Notes: generated by a model not told the origin, from the sequence alone. A stretch of 64,000 bases of DNA from Collimonas arenae (GCF_000786695.1 NZ_CP009962.1:4278001-4342000), one strand, 5' to 3'. Shown: positions 41,430 through 49,174, numbered from the stretch's first letter. A program made the numbers and translations.

Positions 41430-42524
41430 ATGCAGAAACCAACAATATTCTTTAGCCATTCCTCGCGGGACAAGAATTATATTTCCGCTCTGCGCCGGAA
41501 GGTCCTCAAAGCCACATCAAAAACTATTGAAATATTTCAATCAAGCGACGGCGAAAGCATTCCATTTGGAAATAATTGGGTTCACAAAATAGAAGAAAAT
41601 CTCGACAAAGCAAAAATAATGCTTGTTTTTGTGTCGCCTCAATCTGTCAATTCGAATTGGATTCATTTCGAATCCGGCTTTGCGTACGCAAAAGGTGTAA
41701 AAGTAATACCGATAGGAATCAAAAGCATAGACGTAGGAAAGTTGTCACCCCCGATCAATCTCCTACAGGGATTCAATATCGTAAGCGAAGCAGGAATGAA
41801 CAATATCGTAACCATCATCAATAGAGAATTTAACTGTGACTTTGCTGAGGATTTTACTTCTGAAGATCACGACGAATTATCTCTCCATGATGAAACTATC
41901 GCATCGCTAGTTCCGTCCTTCATCGATTACTTTCAGTTCACTTTTGCGTCAAAAATTGCCGTAACTGAGAGCGAGCCAGTTTGCATTGTGGAAGAACCAC
42001 TGAAAGCTGTCGAAAAGTGCTTCGAGCAACTAGGAATTGAGTTTAATTATGCGACTAAGGAAAAAATACAGTGCGCAGGAATAACGCTCCTGCTTCATCC
42101 CGAGCGAAATGGAACGCAACCTCCTTCGCCTGGTTCCATCGAGTTGAAGATGGATCCGTATCACTTTTCCAATTGCGCTGGGATCATCAAAGGACTGTGC
42201 ACGGCTCTCTACAGGGATAAGACTCTAGCAAAATTTTGGTGCGACGTTTTCTTCCAAGAACCGATACAGCTTGAGACTACCGACTTCAAAGTGTCCTCTC
42301 GGTTACATCAAGTAGGGCTTTCGATGTCGAAGTCGTATCCGAATCACTATAAATTTGAAAGCGTTGATTTTTCATTGCTTGACCAGTCCTCCTTTTTCCG
42401 TAAACATAGCGCGGCCCCCCCGGAAAAATTTCTACACGTGATTTTTGATTCCGACAATTTACCTTCAAATCAAATTCTCAAACTTATATCCGTGCTGCAA
42501 GAGGCAAGAGTAATTTGTAAGTAA
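41430..42524 (+). CDS. TIR-domain protein, candidate anti-phage effector
   Basis: A 364-residue protein. Residues about 4-130 form a TIR domain: I-F-F-S-H-S-S-R-D-K, then I-M-L-V-F-V-S-P-Q-S and N-S-N-W-I-H-F-E-S-G-F-A-Y-A-K, with Trp77 and Glu81 in the arrangement of NAD-cleaving bacterial TIRs (W-x3-E-x3-A). Residues about 150-364 are an alpha/beta region I cannot assign. There is no signal peptide or membrane helix. TIR domains in Thoeris, CBASS and short-Argonaute systems deplete NAD or make signals on infection. The gene is AT-richer than its surroundings and lies between two att-like fragments. No partner gene is adjacent, so a stand-alone defence or toxin role is inference. Confidence 0.85.
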   Translation: MQKPTIFFSHSSRDKNYISALRRKVLKATSKTIEIFQSSDGESIPFGNNWVHKIEENLDKAKIMLVFVSPQSVNSNWIHFESGFAYAKGVKVIPIGIKSIDVGKLSPPINLLQGFNIVSEAGMNNIVTIINREFNCDFAEDFTSEDHDELSLHDETIASLVPSFIDYFQFTFASKIAVTESEPVCIVEEPLKAVEKCFEQLGIEFNYATKEKIQCAGITLLLHPERNGTQPPSPGSIELKMDPYHFSNCAGIIKGLCTALYRDKTLAKFWCDVFFQEPIQLETTDFKVSSRLHQVGLSMSKSYPNHYKFESVDFSLLDQSSFFRKHSAAPPEKFLHVIFDSDNLPSNQILKLISVLQEARVICK

Positions 42525-42575
42525 ACATGGATGAATGCGTGCCGTTTGTTGGACGTGAACGCATATTAAAGGGAA

Positions 42576-42603
42576 GCGGGTTCGATTCCCGCCGCCTCCA
42601 CCA
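42576..42603 (+). other. Isolated tmRNA (ssrA) 3' end: second integration-site remnant
   Basis: GCGGGTTCGATTCCCGC forms a T-arm-like hairpin followed by CGCCTCCACCA, the 3' end typical of betaproteobacterial tmRNA. The roughly 330 bases of the rest of ssrA are not upstream, where the TIR gene ends. Integrative elements commonly target this site, so it is likely an att remnant of another element or a junction. The bases TTGGACG at 42549-42555 also resemble tmRNA just before this point, split off by about 20 bases. Confidence 0.6.
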
Positions 42604-42626
42604 ATACACACCAACCCAGACCACCA

Positions 42627-42669
42627 CAGACCGCGTAGCTAATAGAGGTAGCAAAAACTGCGCGGTCTG
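42627..42669. repeat. 9-bp inverted repeat beside the tmRNA fragment
   Basis: CAGACCGCG (42627-42635) and CGCGGTCTG (42661-42669) are perfect inverted copies, and CCCAGACC at 42615-42622 repeats part of the motif. Such clustered short repeats next to a core att site can be integrase arm sites; this is inference from position. Confidence 0.45.
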
Positions 42670-42798
42670 GGGAAGTCTCAAAGGGTCTGCACTTTCGCCC
42701 AAATTTCGCCCACGTTTTAAACCTCGACCGTGTCAAAACTTTGGCTTTGTGTAACGCGGCGCGAAATATTGGATTCGTTTGCGCGTGAATCTGAATAT

Positions 42799-42822
42799 AA
42801 AAAAATACCGCCCGTAGGCGGT
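42799..42822 (-). terminator. Intrinsic terminator after the LprI-like gene
   Basis: On the minus strand ACCGCC-TACG-GGCGGT is followed by a run of T residues. It lies 20 bases after the stop of the minus-strand LprI-like gene and would end the lysozyme/LprI-like transcript. Confidence 0.8.
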
Positions 42823-42841
42823 TTGTTGAAGGTACAGAGGG

Positions 42842-43228
42842 CTATTTAGCGCGCTCTACCCTCTGAATCATTTTCTTCGTCTCAGCGGTAACACACATGG
42901 CCTGAGCGGTCGGCTTCAGAGATCCGCCGCCATACTCCCGCTCTGCCGACTTTGCACAGCCTGCATCGCGGGCCTTTTCCCATTCGGCAACGGCATGTTT
43001 CAACGTCAAGTCGGCGGCAACTTGGTCACGATATGCGCATAGATTAGTGTTGGTCTGATTCGCATCGCAGTTAGCTAGGCTCTGCTTTAGGTCAGCCTCA
43101 GGTAAATTGCTTCGATGAGATAGCTCGACCAGCACGTCGCCCTCGGCAGGCACATACCGAGGGGCAGCACTGACCAGGGACGATGCGGCGATTAGAGCCA
43201 GGAATAGGTTGCTTTTCATAGGGCGCAT
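42842..43228 (-). CDS. LprI-like periplasmic lysozyme-inhibitor-family protein
   Basis: A 128-residue protein with a signal peptide (M-K-S-N-L-F-L-A-L-I-A-A-S-S-L-V-S-A-A) and a mature part with four Cys and a C-A-Y-R-D-Q-V-A-A-D-L-T-L segment that matches the DUF1311/LprI pattern. LprI-family proteins inhibit lysozymes in the periplasm or at the envelope. Its ATG shares one base with the TGA of the upstream lysozyme gene, so the two are translationally coupled. The layout suggests an immunity protein for that enzyme; family membership is moderately sure, the immunity role inferred. Confidence 0.72.
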   Translation of the reverse strand: MRPMKSNLFLALIAASSLVSAAPRYVPAEGDVLVELSHRSNLPEADLKQSLANCDANQTNTNLCAYRDQVAADLTLKHAVAEWEKARDAGCAKSAEREYGGGSLKPTAQAMCVTAETKKMIQRVERAK

Positions 43229-43710
43229 CAACGGAATGGTGCCGCTTCGTCACGCCTGCGAGTAACCAAGCCTGGTACGCGCACTGGTCGACCACGTCGC
43301 CCGTGGGCGTCACGCGGATGCACATAGACGTTCTGGTTCATATGGCCGACGACGGCATGAGCGTCACCTCTATTTGCAGCCCGGAGCGTGACCGCAGCAC
43401 CAGTTGCGCCAGTGTTGTAGGCGAAACTAACAAGGGAATCAAATTGCTCTTGAGTAAGCTGGTGGTCTCTGACATGCCTCCGTACAGTGGCCTCAGCTGC
43501 GGTAACGCGCAAACTCAATTGCGCATTTACTTGAGGGATCGTAACTGGGCGCTGCAATTCCTCTGGGGTACACACTCCGCTATGCGCCAGTGTCCCTACG
43601 CCATAAGTGCAATTATTGGCATTATCGTTGTAATAACGAAGCACCGCACCTTCCCGTGTACGAAGCGCCGCCATCCCGGCAGTACTCGTTCTCATGTGTT
43701 CATTTGCCAT
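43228..43710 (-). CDS. GH24 phage-type lysozyme
   Basis: A 160-residue muramidase. Glu20 (R-T-R-E-G), Asp29 (Y-Y-N-D-N) and Thr35 (N-C-T-Y-G-V-G) have exactly the 9- and 15-residue spacing of the T4 lysozyme triad Glu11-Asp20-Thr26. T-Q-E-Q-F-D-S-L-V-S-F-A-Y-N-T-G and G-L-V-T-R-R-R-D-E-A complete the fold. There is no signal peptide. GGAGG before the ATG at 43710 fixes the start; a GTG two codons earlier is less likely. It overlaps an LprI-like gene and lies apart from the phage lysis genes at 54.6-56.2 kb, on the opposite strand. Confidence 0.9.
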   Translation of the reverse strand: MANEHMRTSTAGMAALRTREGAVLRYYNDNANNCTYGVGTLAHSGVCTPEELQRPVTIPQVNAQLSLRVTAAEATVRRHVRDHQLTQEQFDSLVSFAYNTGATGAAVTLRAANRGDAHAVVGHMNQNVYVHPRDAHGRRGRPVRVPGLVTRRRDEAAPFR

Positions 43711-43763
43711 ACTCACCTCCGCGCTTGTGGAATTACCAACAAATGTAGCATAAGTTGCAGAAG

Positions 43764-43838
43764 TGCATCTCTATGCATCTGGCAGGGGCGCCGTATTGGA
43801 TAGGTCTGCTGATGCTCCCGCACAAACGTGTACTTCAC
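43764..43838 (-). pseudogene. IS3-family orfB, 5' fragment only
   Basis: Directly after orfA, a shifted frame starting with GTG reads V-K-Y-T-F-V-R-E-H-Q-Q-T-Y-P-I-R-R, the beginning of IS3-group OrfB, for about 25 codons before similarity ends upstream of the lysozyme gene. The DDE integrase domain is missing. The GTG overlaps the orfA stop, as in intact IS3 elements. Confidence 0.7.
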
Positions 43839-44113
43839 TCGGCGGCTTTGGTTAAGTTCGTTGCGGCCATTTTAAAGATATCGCGTTCCTCGCTGATGCG
43901 CTTGAGTTCCGCTGTCAAACGGCGTATCTCTGCCCGTTGCTCGTCTATCGCGTTGTACTCGGCTGGGACAACTCTGAATCGTTTGATCCACTGATAAAGG
44001 CTGTGGTGACTTACGCCTAGACGATCAGCGACCACGGCGACAGTATAACCTCGGTCGGTCACCTGCTTAACAGCCTCAATCCTGAATTCGTCTGTATAGC
44101 GCTTCTTGCTCAT
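43835..44113 (-). CDS. IS3-family transposase OrfA
   Basis: A 92-residue OrfA with the opening K-K-R-Y-T-D-E-F-R-I-E-A-V-K-Q-V, helix-turn-helix V-A-V-V-A-D-R-L-G-V-S-H-H-S-L-Y-Q-W-I-K, and the leucine-zipper end E-Q-R-A-E-I-R-R-L-T-A-E-L-K-R-I-S-E-E-R-D-I. OrfA is complete but OrfB is truncated, so the element cannot transpose by itself. It marks a recombination scar between the lysozyme pair and the adhesin genes. Confidence 0.88.
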   Translation of the reverse strand: MSKKRYTDEFRIEAVKQVTDRGYTVAVVADRLGVSHHSLYQWIKRFRVVPAEYNAIDEQRAEIRRLTAELKRISEERDIFKMAATNLTKAAE

Positions 44114-44296
44114 TGCTTCTCCTTTGACCTAAATGATAGGCTGAGGAGTGCCTACGATACTTGTGGTGATTCAAATTGCCACTTGAACGTCGACGCACGT
44201 AGCGCGCAGAGCATCTACTCAGCCTTCCGGGCACGCTGTGCATCGTCGATAAGATTCAGATTTCGGAGACCATGCAAGCAGGTTCTGCTTTCCTAC

Positions 44297-45109
44297 TTAG
44301 TGCTTTTCACCTGAAACTTCTATGGTCACCCGGCGATCGGGTTGCAAGCAATGGATGATTGCTCCGGTTTTTCCCGGCGGACATTGGGTCACTGGCTGGC
44401 TGGCGCCCATGCCTTGAATCTTGGATACACCCGGATCGATTCCCTGGGTCGCCAGATAGTCGCGTACGGTGGCAGCACGCGCCAGCGAAAGCGTCTGGTT
44501 CGATTCTGGCGAACCGATGCGATCAGCATAGCCGGTCACCACAATCGCGCTTAAGCTGACATAGCCGGATTTGATTTTGGCAGCCAGATCATCCAGGGCA
44601 GTCCGGCCGGCCGGCAATATGCTGTCCAGGCTAGATTTTGCGAACGGGAACAAGGTATCCATGGATAGGACAAATTTTTCCGGATTTGCGGCGATGGCCA
44701 CCGGTGCGACAACCACTTCAGGCGCAGCCGGCCTCTTCAAGAAATCCGCGCAAGCCGGGTCTTTCCAATACGTCGCCTTCACCAGCTTATGGTCATCGAA
44801 TTGTATCTGGTATTGGCAGCTGACAAATTCATCGCCTTTGCCCGTGCGGAAGTTAAAAATATAATTCCACTTACGGACACCAAATACGCCTTCGCTAAAA
44901 TGCGGCTCCTGCAATAAAGCATACAGCTGGTTTTTGCTTAGTCCAGGGGCAACCTGGCGCAGATTGTCGATATTAACGAAGGTGCCTTCCTTCAGCGAGG
45001 CGCTGTCACGGTCTGGGAAAGTTACCGTATCGTCATTCGCAGCAAGCGCATTGACGCTCGCAAACATCAAGCACATTCCACTGAGCATACCTATCAATTT
45101 ATTGTTCAT
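44297..45109 (-). CDS. tpgA: TpgA-like BamE/OmpA-fusion protein, partner of a trimeric autotransporter
   Basis: A 270-residue envelope protein: signal peptide (about 1-23), a BamE/SmpA-like domain (about 45-120, with L-S-K-N-Q-L-Y-A-L-L-Q-E-P-H-F and W-N-Y-I-F-N-F), and an OmpA C-terminal peptidoglycan-binding domain (about 150-265, with V-V-T-G-Y-A-D-R-I-G-S, N-Q-T-L-S-L-A-R-A). This fusion is the hallmark of TpgA, which in Acinetobacter and Burkholderia tethers a trimeric autotransporter to peptidoglycan and aids its display. It lies 83 bases downstream of the autotransporter gene on the same strand. Confidence 0.88.
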   Translation of the reverse strand: MNNKLIGMLSGMCLMFASVNALAANDDTVTFPDRDSASLKEGTFVNIDNLRQVAPGLSKNQLYALLQEPHFSEGVFGVRKWNYIFNFRTGKGDEFVSCQYQIQFDDHKLVKATYWKDPACADFLKRPAAPEVVVAPVAIAANPEKFVLSMDTLFPFAKSSLDSILPAGRTALDDLAAKIKSGYVSLSAIVVTGYADRIGSPESNQTLSLARAATVRDYLATQGIDPGVSKIQGMGASQPVTQCPPGKTGAIIHCLQPDRRVTIEVSGEKH

Positions 45110-45192
45110 TTGTTTCCTTTAATGACTTTTTGTTTGCGGCAAAATGTTCTCGCCGCCCGACTGAGTGAACAATCCACAGCTAAAACAGATAG

Positions 45193-47250
45193 CTACCATT
45201 GATAGCCCGCAGAGACAACGCCGCCGGTCTGCCCGACACTGCTGCTGGTGATCGCCGCCTTGTATACCCATCTGTTATTTTCAGAAACAGTAGACAACCC
45301 TAGGGCAAGTCCGGTCTGTCCTTGCCAGCGACTGCCGGCGACAGCCACCATGCTTTTTCCTGGACTCGTAGGTTGCGGCAAACCTCCCGCAGCCATTGCC
45401 GCCGCAATGCCGCCTGCAGCAGTTCGGTTGTTCTGATCGATCTGGTTCTGCAGTTGATTAACTTGCTGATTTGTGTACTGATTAGCTTGTGTCACAGCGC
45501 CTGCGACACCTGAGTTCAACTGTCCGACATTGACAGCGTCAGTTGTATTGACGCCCGCGGCGACATTCGTGATAGCGCGTTCATTGCCGGCGGAGCCGAC
45601 TGATACGGAATTTGCCTGATTCGCCACCGAGTTGGCACCCAGCGCCACCGAATTGCTTCCCGATACCTGTGCACCTGCCCCCACCGCCGTTGCATTAGCA
45701 GCTGTAGCCAAAGCGCCTGCACCAGTCGCCGTAGCACCAGCAGCATTTGCCACGGCCCCCTGACCAGTGGCAGTCGAGTTCTGACCTGTGGCCATCGAAT
45801 TGGCGCCTAACGCCACCGAATTGCTCGCCGTTGCCTGAGTTCCGGCTCCAACCGCAGTAGCGTTGGCGGCTGTGGCTGAGGCACCTGCGCCGGTCGCCGT
45901 TGTGGCTGCAGCGTTCGCCATAGCGCCCTGACCAGTGGCAGTCGAATTCTGGCCGGTAGCCACAGCATTGGTGCCCACTGCAAGCGAATTGCTGCCTGCC
46001 GCACCTACACTACCCGCAAACGTACTACCTTCGCTCGAAGCCACTGGAGCAGTGTTGCCTGTCGTAGTCGGGCCACTCGGATTATTTTTAGGGATGTTAG
46101 CGATGTTAGTGATCGCCGCATTCAGTTCGCTGGCCACCGAATATAACTGGCTGCCATTCACTGCGTCAGTGCTGGTTGCCGTGATCTGGCCTGCAGCCAC
46201 GTTCGTTACCTGGCGCTCCGCGCCGGCGGAGCCGACGCTGACCACGCCGACTGGTGTACTACCAGCGAACGTGCCGAAAGTGGTCGCTCCAACGGTAACT
46301 GAACTCACGGCGACTGCTGCCGATGTCGTAGCGTTGGCGCCAAGCGCTACCGAGTTATTGATGCTGGCGACTGCATTAGAGCCGATTGCCACACTATTGA
46401 GACTGGCCTGCGCGAACGCGCCCTGCGCAATCGAATTATCGCCATAGGCAGCTGAATTTGTACCGCTAGCGATCGCTTGACTACCAGAGGCAGAGGAATA
46501 ATATCCAGTTGCGTTTGCATAACTACCAGAGGCAGAGGAACCAAGTCCAGTTGCGATTGCTCCAGGGCCAGAGGCGGTGGAATTTGTACCGGTAGCAATC
46601 GATCCATAACCAGAAGCAGAGGAAAATGCCCCATATGCAATTGCTGAATTACCAGAAGCGGTGGAAAAAAAACCGGTGGCAATTGTATAAAGGTTAGAGG
46701 CGGTGGAATCCGCACCGGAAGCAATTGCTGAATTACCAGAGGCAATGGCCTTCAGTCCAATAGCGATTGTTCCAGCGTCAGAGGAGGCGGAATTTTCGCC
46801 GATAGCAATCCCACCATTTACGGACGCAGTGGCGTTTACGCCGATGGCAAATGAGTAAGCGCCAGAGGCTGTAGATCCTCCAATAGCGGTTGCACTTTGT
46901 CCTGACGCATTGGAGCCCATCCCAATGGCAGTGGCCTGGATTCCAGGTGCATTGGAGTTGAGCCCAATCGCGGTAGCTCCTCCTCCGGACGCATTGGAAC
47001 CAGTGCCCGTTGCTACATTGCTAGCAATATCTTGTTGGGTTACACCTGTAGTGAACACACCGGAGCCGCCAGTTGCGGCGGCAAGCACAGGTTCATTCGC
47101 ACCTAAAAAAACCGTACCCGCGACAATAATACCCATGACGACACGCCCTTTGGACGTGCTTTTTGTTTTTCCACGAGCATGTGCTAATTCGCCGACAACA
47201 CACCAACTACCAGTGGCCGTATTCCAGATAATTCTAAATATCTTATTCAT
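45193..47250 (-). CDS. YadA/Hia-type trimeric autotransporter adhesin
   Basis: A 685-residue type Vc adhesin. The N-terminus M-N-K-I-F-R-I-I-W-N-T-A-T-G-S-W is an extended signal peptide region. The bulk is YadA-head repeats of about 14 residues (S-x-A-I-G-x-x-A-x-A-S-G patterns) with stalk/neck segments A-G-x-I-T-A-T-S-T-D-A-V-N-G-S-Q-L-Y and A-A-G-V-N-T-T-D-A-V-N-V-G-Q-L. It ends in the YadA membrane-anchor domain (S-W-Q-G-Q-T-G-L-A-L-G-L-like, then V-S-A-G-Y-Q-W). The reading frame is intact. It lies between an IS3 remnant and phage structural genes, so it is cargo of the mobile region rather than a usual P2 gene. Confidence 0.93.
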   Translation of the reverse strand: MNKIFRIIWNTATGSWCVVGELAHARGKTKSTSKGRVVMGIIVAGTVFLGANEPVLAAATGGSGVFTTGVTQQDIASNVATGTGSNASGGGATAIGLNSNAPGIQATAIGMGSNASGQSATAIGGSTASGAYSFAIGVNATASVNGGIAIGENSASSDAGTIAIGLKAIASGNSAIASGADSTASNLYTIATGFFSTASGNSAIAYGAFSSASGYGSIATGTNSTASGPGAIATGLGSSASGSYANATGYYSSASGSQAIASGTNSAAYGDNSIAQGAFAQASLNSVAIGSNAVASINNSVALGANATTSAAVAVSSVTVGATTFGTFAGSTPVGVVSVGSAGAERQVTNVAAGQITATSTDAVNGSQLYSVASELNAAITNIANIPKNNPSGPTTTGNTAPVASSEGSTFAGSVGAAGSNSLAVGTNAVATGQNSTATGQGAMANAAATTATGAGASATAANATAVGAGTQATASNSVALGANSMATGQNSTATGQGAVANAAGATATGAGALATAANATAVGAGAQVSGSNSVALGANSVANQANSVSVGSAGNERAITNVAAGVNTTDAVNVGQLNSGVAGAVTQANQYTNQQVNQLQNQIDQNNRTAAGGIAAAMAAGGLPQPTSPGKSMVAVAGSRWQGQTGLALGLSTVSENNRWVYKAAITSSSVGQTGGVVSAGYQW
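45595..45945. repeat. 168-bp tandem coding repeat inside the adhesin gene
   Basis: ACCAGTGGCAGTCGA occurs at 45763 and again at 45931, and the intervening sequences are similar, giving two diverged copies of a 168-bp (56-residue) unit encoding A-T-A-V-G-A-G-type head repeats. Being a multiple of three, changes in copy number would lengthen or shorten the head without breaking the frame. Confidence 0.75.
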
Positions 47251-47906
47251 GACCTAGTTTTCTTAATAATTTGTTAATTTACAATGGATGATCCCCTTAC
47301 CGAGAAGCGTTACTTCCTGATCACTTGAAGGTTGGAGTGTAGAAGGGATTTTTGGAAAAAAATGGTTACTAAACAATGCTTAACTAATGCGTCAACAAGC
47401 CGCCAATATTCGTTGCTTTACTATTTGCGACCGCCGGAATTTCGCCAACATTTAGCCAGCATTTGTTGTTTTAAAGTCACCATTCCCGCGCTGGCTTTCG
47501 ATACGCGGCCACCGGTTGCGGCGCGCACATCTGTCCCGACAGCGGTACAAGTCGACAAAATCCAGATCGTGATTCACCCATCGCCTGACATGGACGAAAA
47601 CACCACCCCGCTTTCGCTCAGGCACAAGGGTTCAGTCCAAAAGTGCGTCATTTTGCGTCACGGTAATGCGGCCGATTTCCTGCCGAACCCCGCGTAGTGC
47701 TAAGGTTCGGCGTTTTGGTGAAATGCGTTAAAAGCAGCCCCTTTAACGAAGCCCCCAGGCGTGGGGGGGACTGCGTTTTAAAAGCCGGAACCGGACATTT
47801 TCACCGAGGGTAGCGCCAGGCGCAGGGCGTAAAAAAAAGCCGCACGAGGCGGCTTGAGGCGATACAGGCGCTGCCCTCTCACTATGGCAGCGGGGCAGGT
47901 ATACCT
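47251..47906. other. Non-coding junction between adhesin and phage genes; candidate cos region
   Basis: The 5' half (47251-47330) is AT-rich and should hold the promoter of the adhesin gene. A 121-codon plus-strand frame (47332-47697) has no ribosome site or family signature and is not called. The right half contains the hairpins CGTTAAA-N9-TTTAACG (47726-47748) and CCCCC-N6-GGGGG (47752-47767), just outside the terminase/portal block where P2-type phages have cos. Confidence 0.45.
47831..47855 (-). terminator. Intrinsic terminator of the phage Q-P transcript
   Basis: On the minus strand AAGCCGC-N5-GCGGCTT is followed by eight T residues. It lies about 50 bases after the stop of the zinc-finger gene and would end the minus-strand terminase-portal transcript. 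Confidence 0.82.
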
Positions 47907-48116
47907 TTAACGTCCGGCGCGCCTGAACGCCTCCTGCTCCTTCTGGTAGTCATCCCGGCAATCCGTATTGCAAAACAGCGCGCCATGGACGACTCGCTCA
48001 TCACAGTAGTGGCAGTAACCATCGGCCACCAGCTGGGGCGTGCGGCGCGCATGCGCCTGGGCGACCGTCAGATCCATTGCAATGCGCCACTCGGCGCGGT
48101 CGGCTACGTCGCTCAT
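47907..48116 (-). CDS. Small phage zinc-finger protein
   Basis: A 69-residue protein with four Cys in the pattern C-H-Y-C-D-E and F-C-N-T-D-C-R-D-D-Y, enough for one zinc site, followed by a basic helix. It resembles small zinc-finger proteins often found after the portal gene in P2-like phages of Burkholderiales; function unknown. Its ATG overlaps the portal stop (ATGA), so it is co-translated with the Q gene. Confidence 0.75.
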   Translation of the reverse strand: MSDVADRAEWRIAMDLTVAQAHARRTPQLVADGYCHYCDERVVHGALFCNTDCRDDYQKEQEAFRRAGR

Positions 48117-49174
48117 GCTGCTTTCCCTTCCATGTTCCCCAACGTGTATTCATTAAATTTCACGACTTCCTCTCCACACCATTCATTGATCATTAAAAAT
48201 TGCGATTGCAACGGCACCAGCTCGTTACGGGCGAACACCCGCGCAGCCGGTTCGATGGCGCCAAAGCCGCCGGCGTTGTTGGGCATGATTCCCATCAGCT
48301 GCGGCGGCACGCGGTGCGCGGCCAGCAGGTCGTCCCTGGTCACGCCCTTGATATTGAAAAACTCATCCTTGGCCGCGACCTCGGACACCGGCAGGATCTG
48401 GATGCCGTCCTTCTTGCCACCCGGTGCGTACATGAAGACGTTGCGGAAATTGCCCGGTCCCTTGCTCTCCCGCAGCGCGGTGCGCAGGTTGTCCACGTCC
48501 TTGACGTTCTGCGCGGCGTCGGTCATGTAGAGGATGAAGCCGGCGTGGGAGCCGTTCTTGTAGTACTTGCGGCGGAACAGCGTGGCCGATTCATTGAGCC
48601 AGGCCGACTGCAAGGCAGATAGGTATTGCGGCAAGCCGTACACCTCCTGGTTCACGTCCGGATCCATGACGTGGCCGATGGTCCCTTTGTCAAAGGCATG
48701 TTCCTGCTTCCAGCCCTGCACAAAGAAATAGGCGTCCAGATCCACGCCGCGCCGGGTGTACTTCGCCAGGGAGTGGTTTAGCTGCACCAGCCTGCCGGTA
48801 CGGCTGCTGCGCTTTTCCGGATAGGCGTTGCCGAACGTCAGGAAATCCAGTGCCAGGCGTTTAAAGGTCGCCGGCGTCAAATACTTGTTCGGCACAAAGG
48901 TCGATGTCAGGATGTTGGCCTTGAAGTGGATCGCGCTGCTGTGGTGGACGCTGGCGTTAAACGATTTCGCCAGGCCGGCCCAGCTGACAGGCGGTTCGTA
49001 CCACTTACCATTGCGCCAGCATTCCAGGCTTTCCATGATGTCGGCGTGGTCCAGCACCGGCGTCGGATCGCCAAACGAGAACGCTTCCATAGATGGCGCC
49101 GGCGCTACCTGGGCTGCAAGTGCGCCTGTCGGCGGCGCGGCGGCATACTGACGCTTGTGTTTCTGTTTCCTCAC
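48113..49174 (-). CDS. Q: Phage portal protein (P2 gpQ family)
   Basis: A 353-residue P2-type portal that forms the twelve-subunit ring at the capsid vertex through which DNA is packaged. Recognisable parts are the opening F-S-F-G-D-P-T-P-V-L and the C-terminal H-R-V-P-P-Q-L-M-G-I-M-P-N-N-A-G-G-F-G motif, near-invariant in PBSX/P2 portals. It overlaps the terminase gene by 4 bases (ATGA) and is on the minus strand, divergent from the capsid genes, as in P2. Confidence 0.95.
   Translation of the reverse strand: MRKQKHKRQYAAAPPTGALAAQVAPAPSMEAFSFGDPTPVLDHADIMESLECWRNGKWYEPPVSWAGLAKSFNASVHHSSAIHFKANILTSTFVPNKYLTPATFKRLALDFLTFGNAYPEKRSSRTGRLVQLNHSLAKYTRRGVDLDAYFFVQGWKQEHAFDKGTIGHVMDPDVNQEVYGLPQYLSALQSAWLNESATLFRRKYYKNGSHAGFILYMTDAAQNVKDVDNLRTALRESKGPGNFRNVFMYAPGGKKDGIQILPVSEVAAKDEFFNIKGVTRDDLLAAHRVPPQLMGIMPNNAGGFGAIEPAARVFARNELVPLQSQFLMINEWCGEEVVKFNEYTLGNMEGKAA

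Noticed and set aside
42484..42702. 72-codon minus-strand frame across the tmRNA fragment
   Set aside because: It reads through the tmRNA-like end in antisense and has no gene features.
47332..47697. 121-codon plus-strand frame between adhesin and phage genes
   Set aside because: No ribosome site, no recognised domain, and it covers the probable adhesin promoter.
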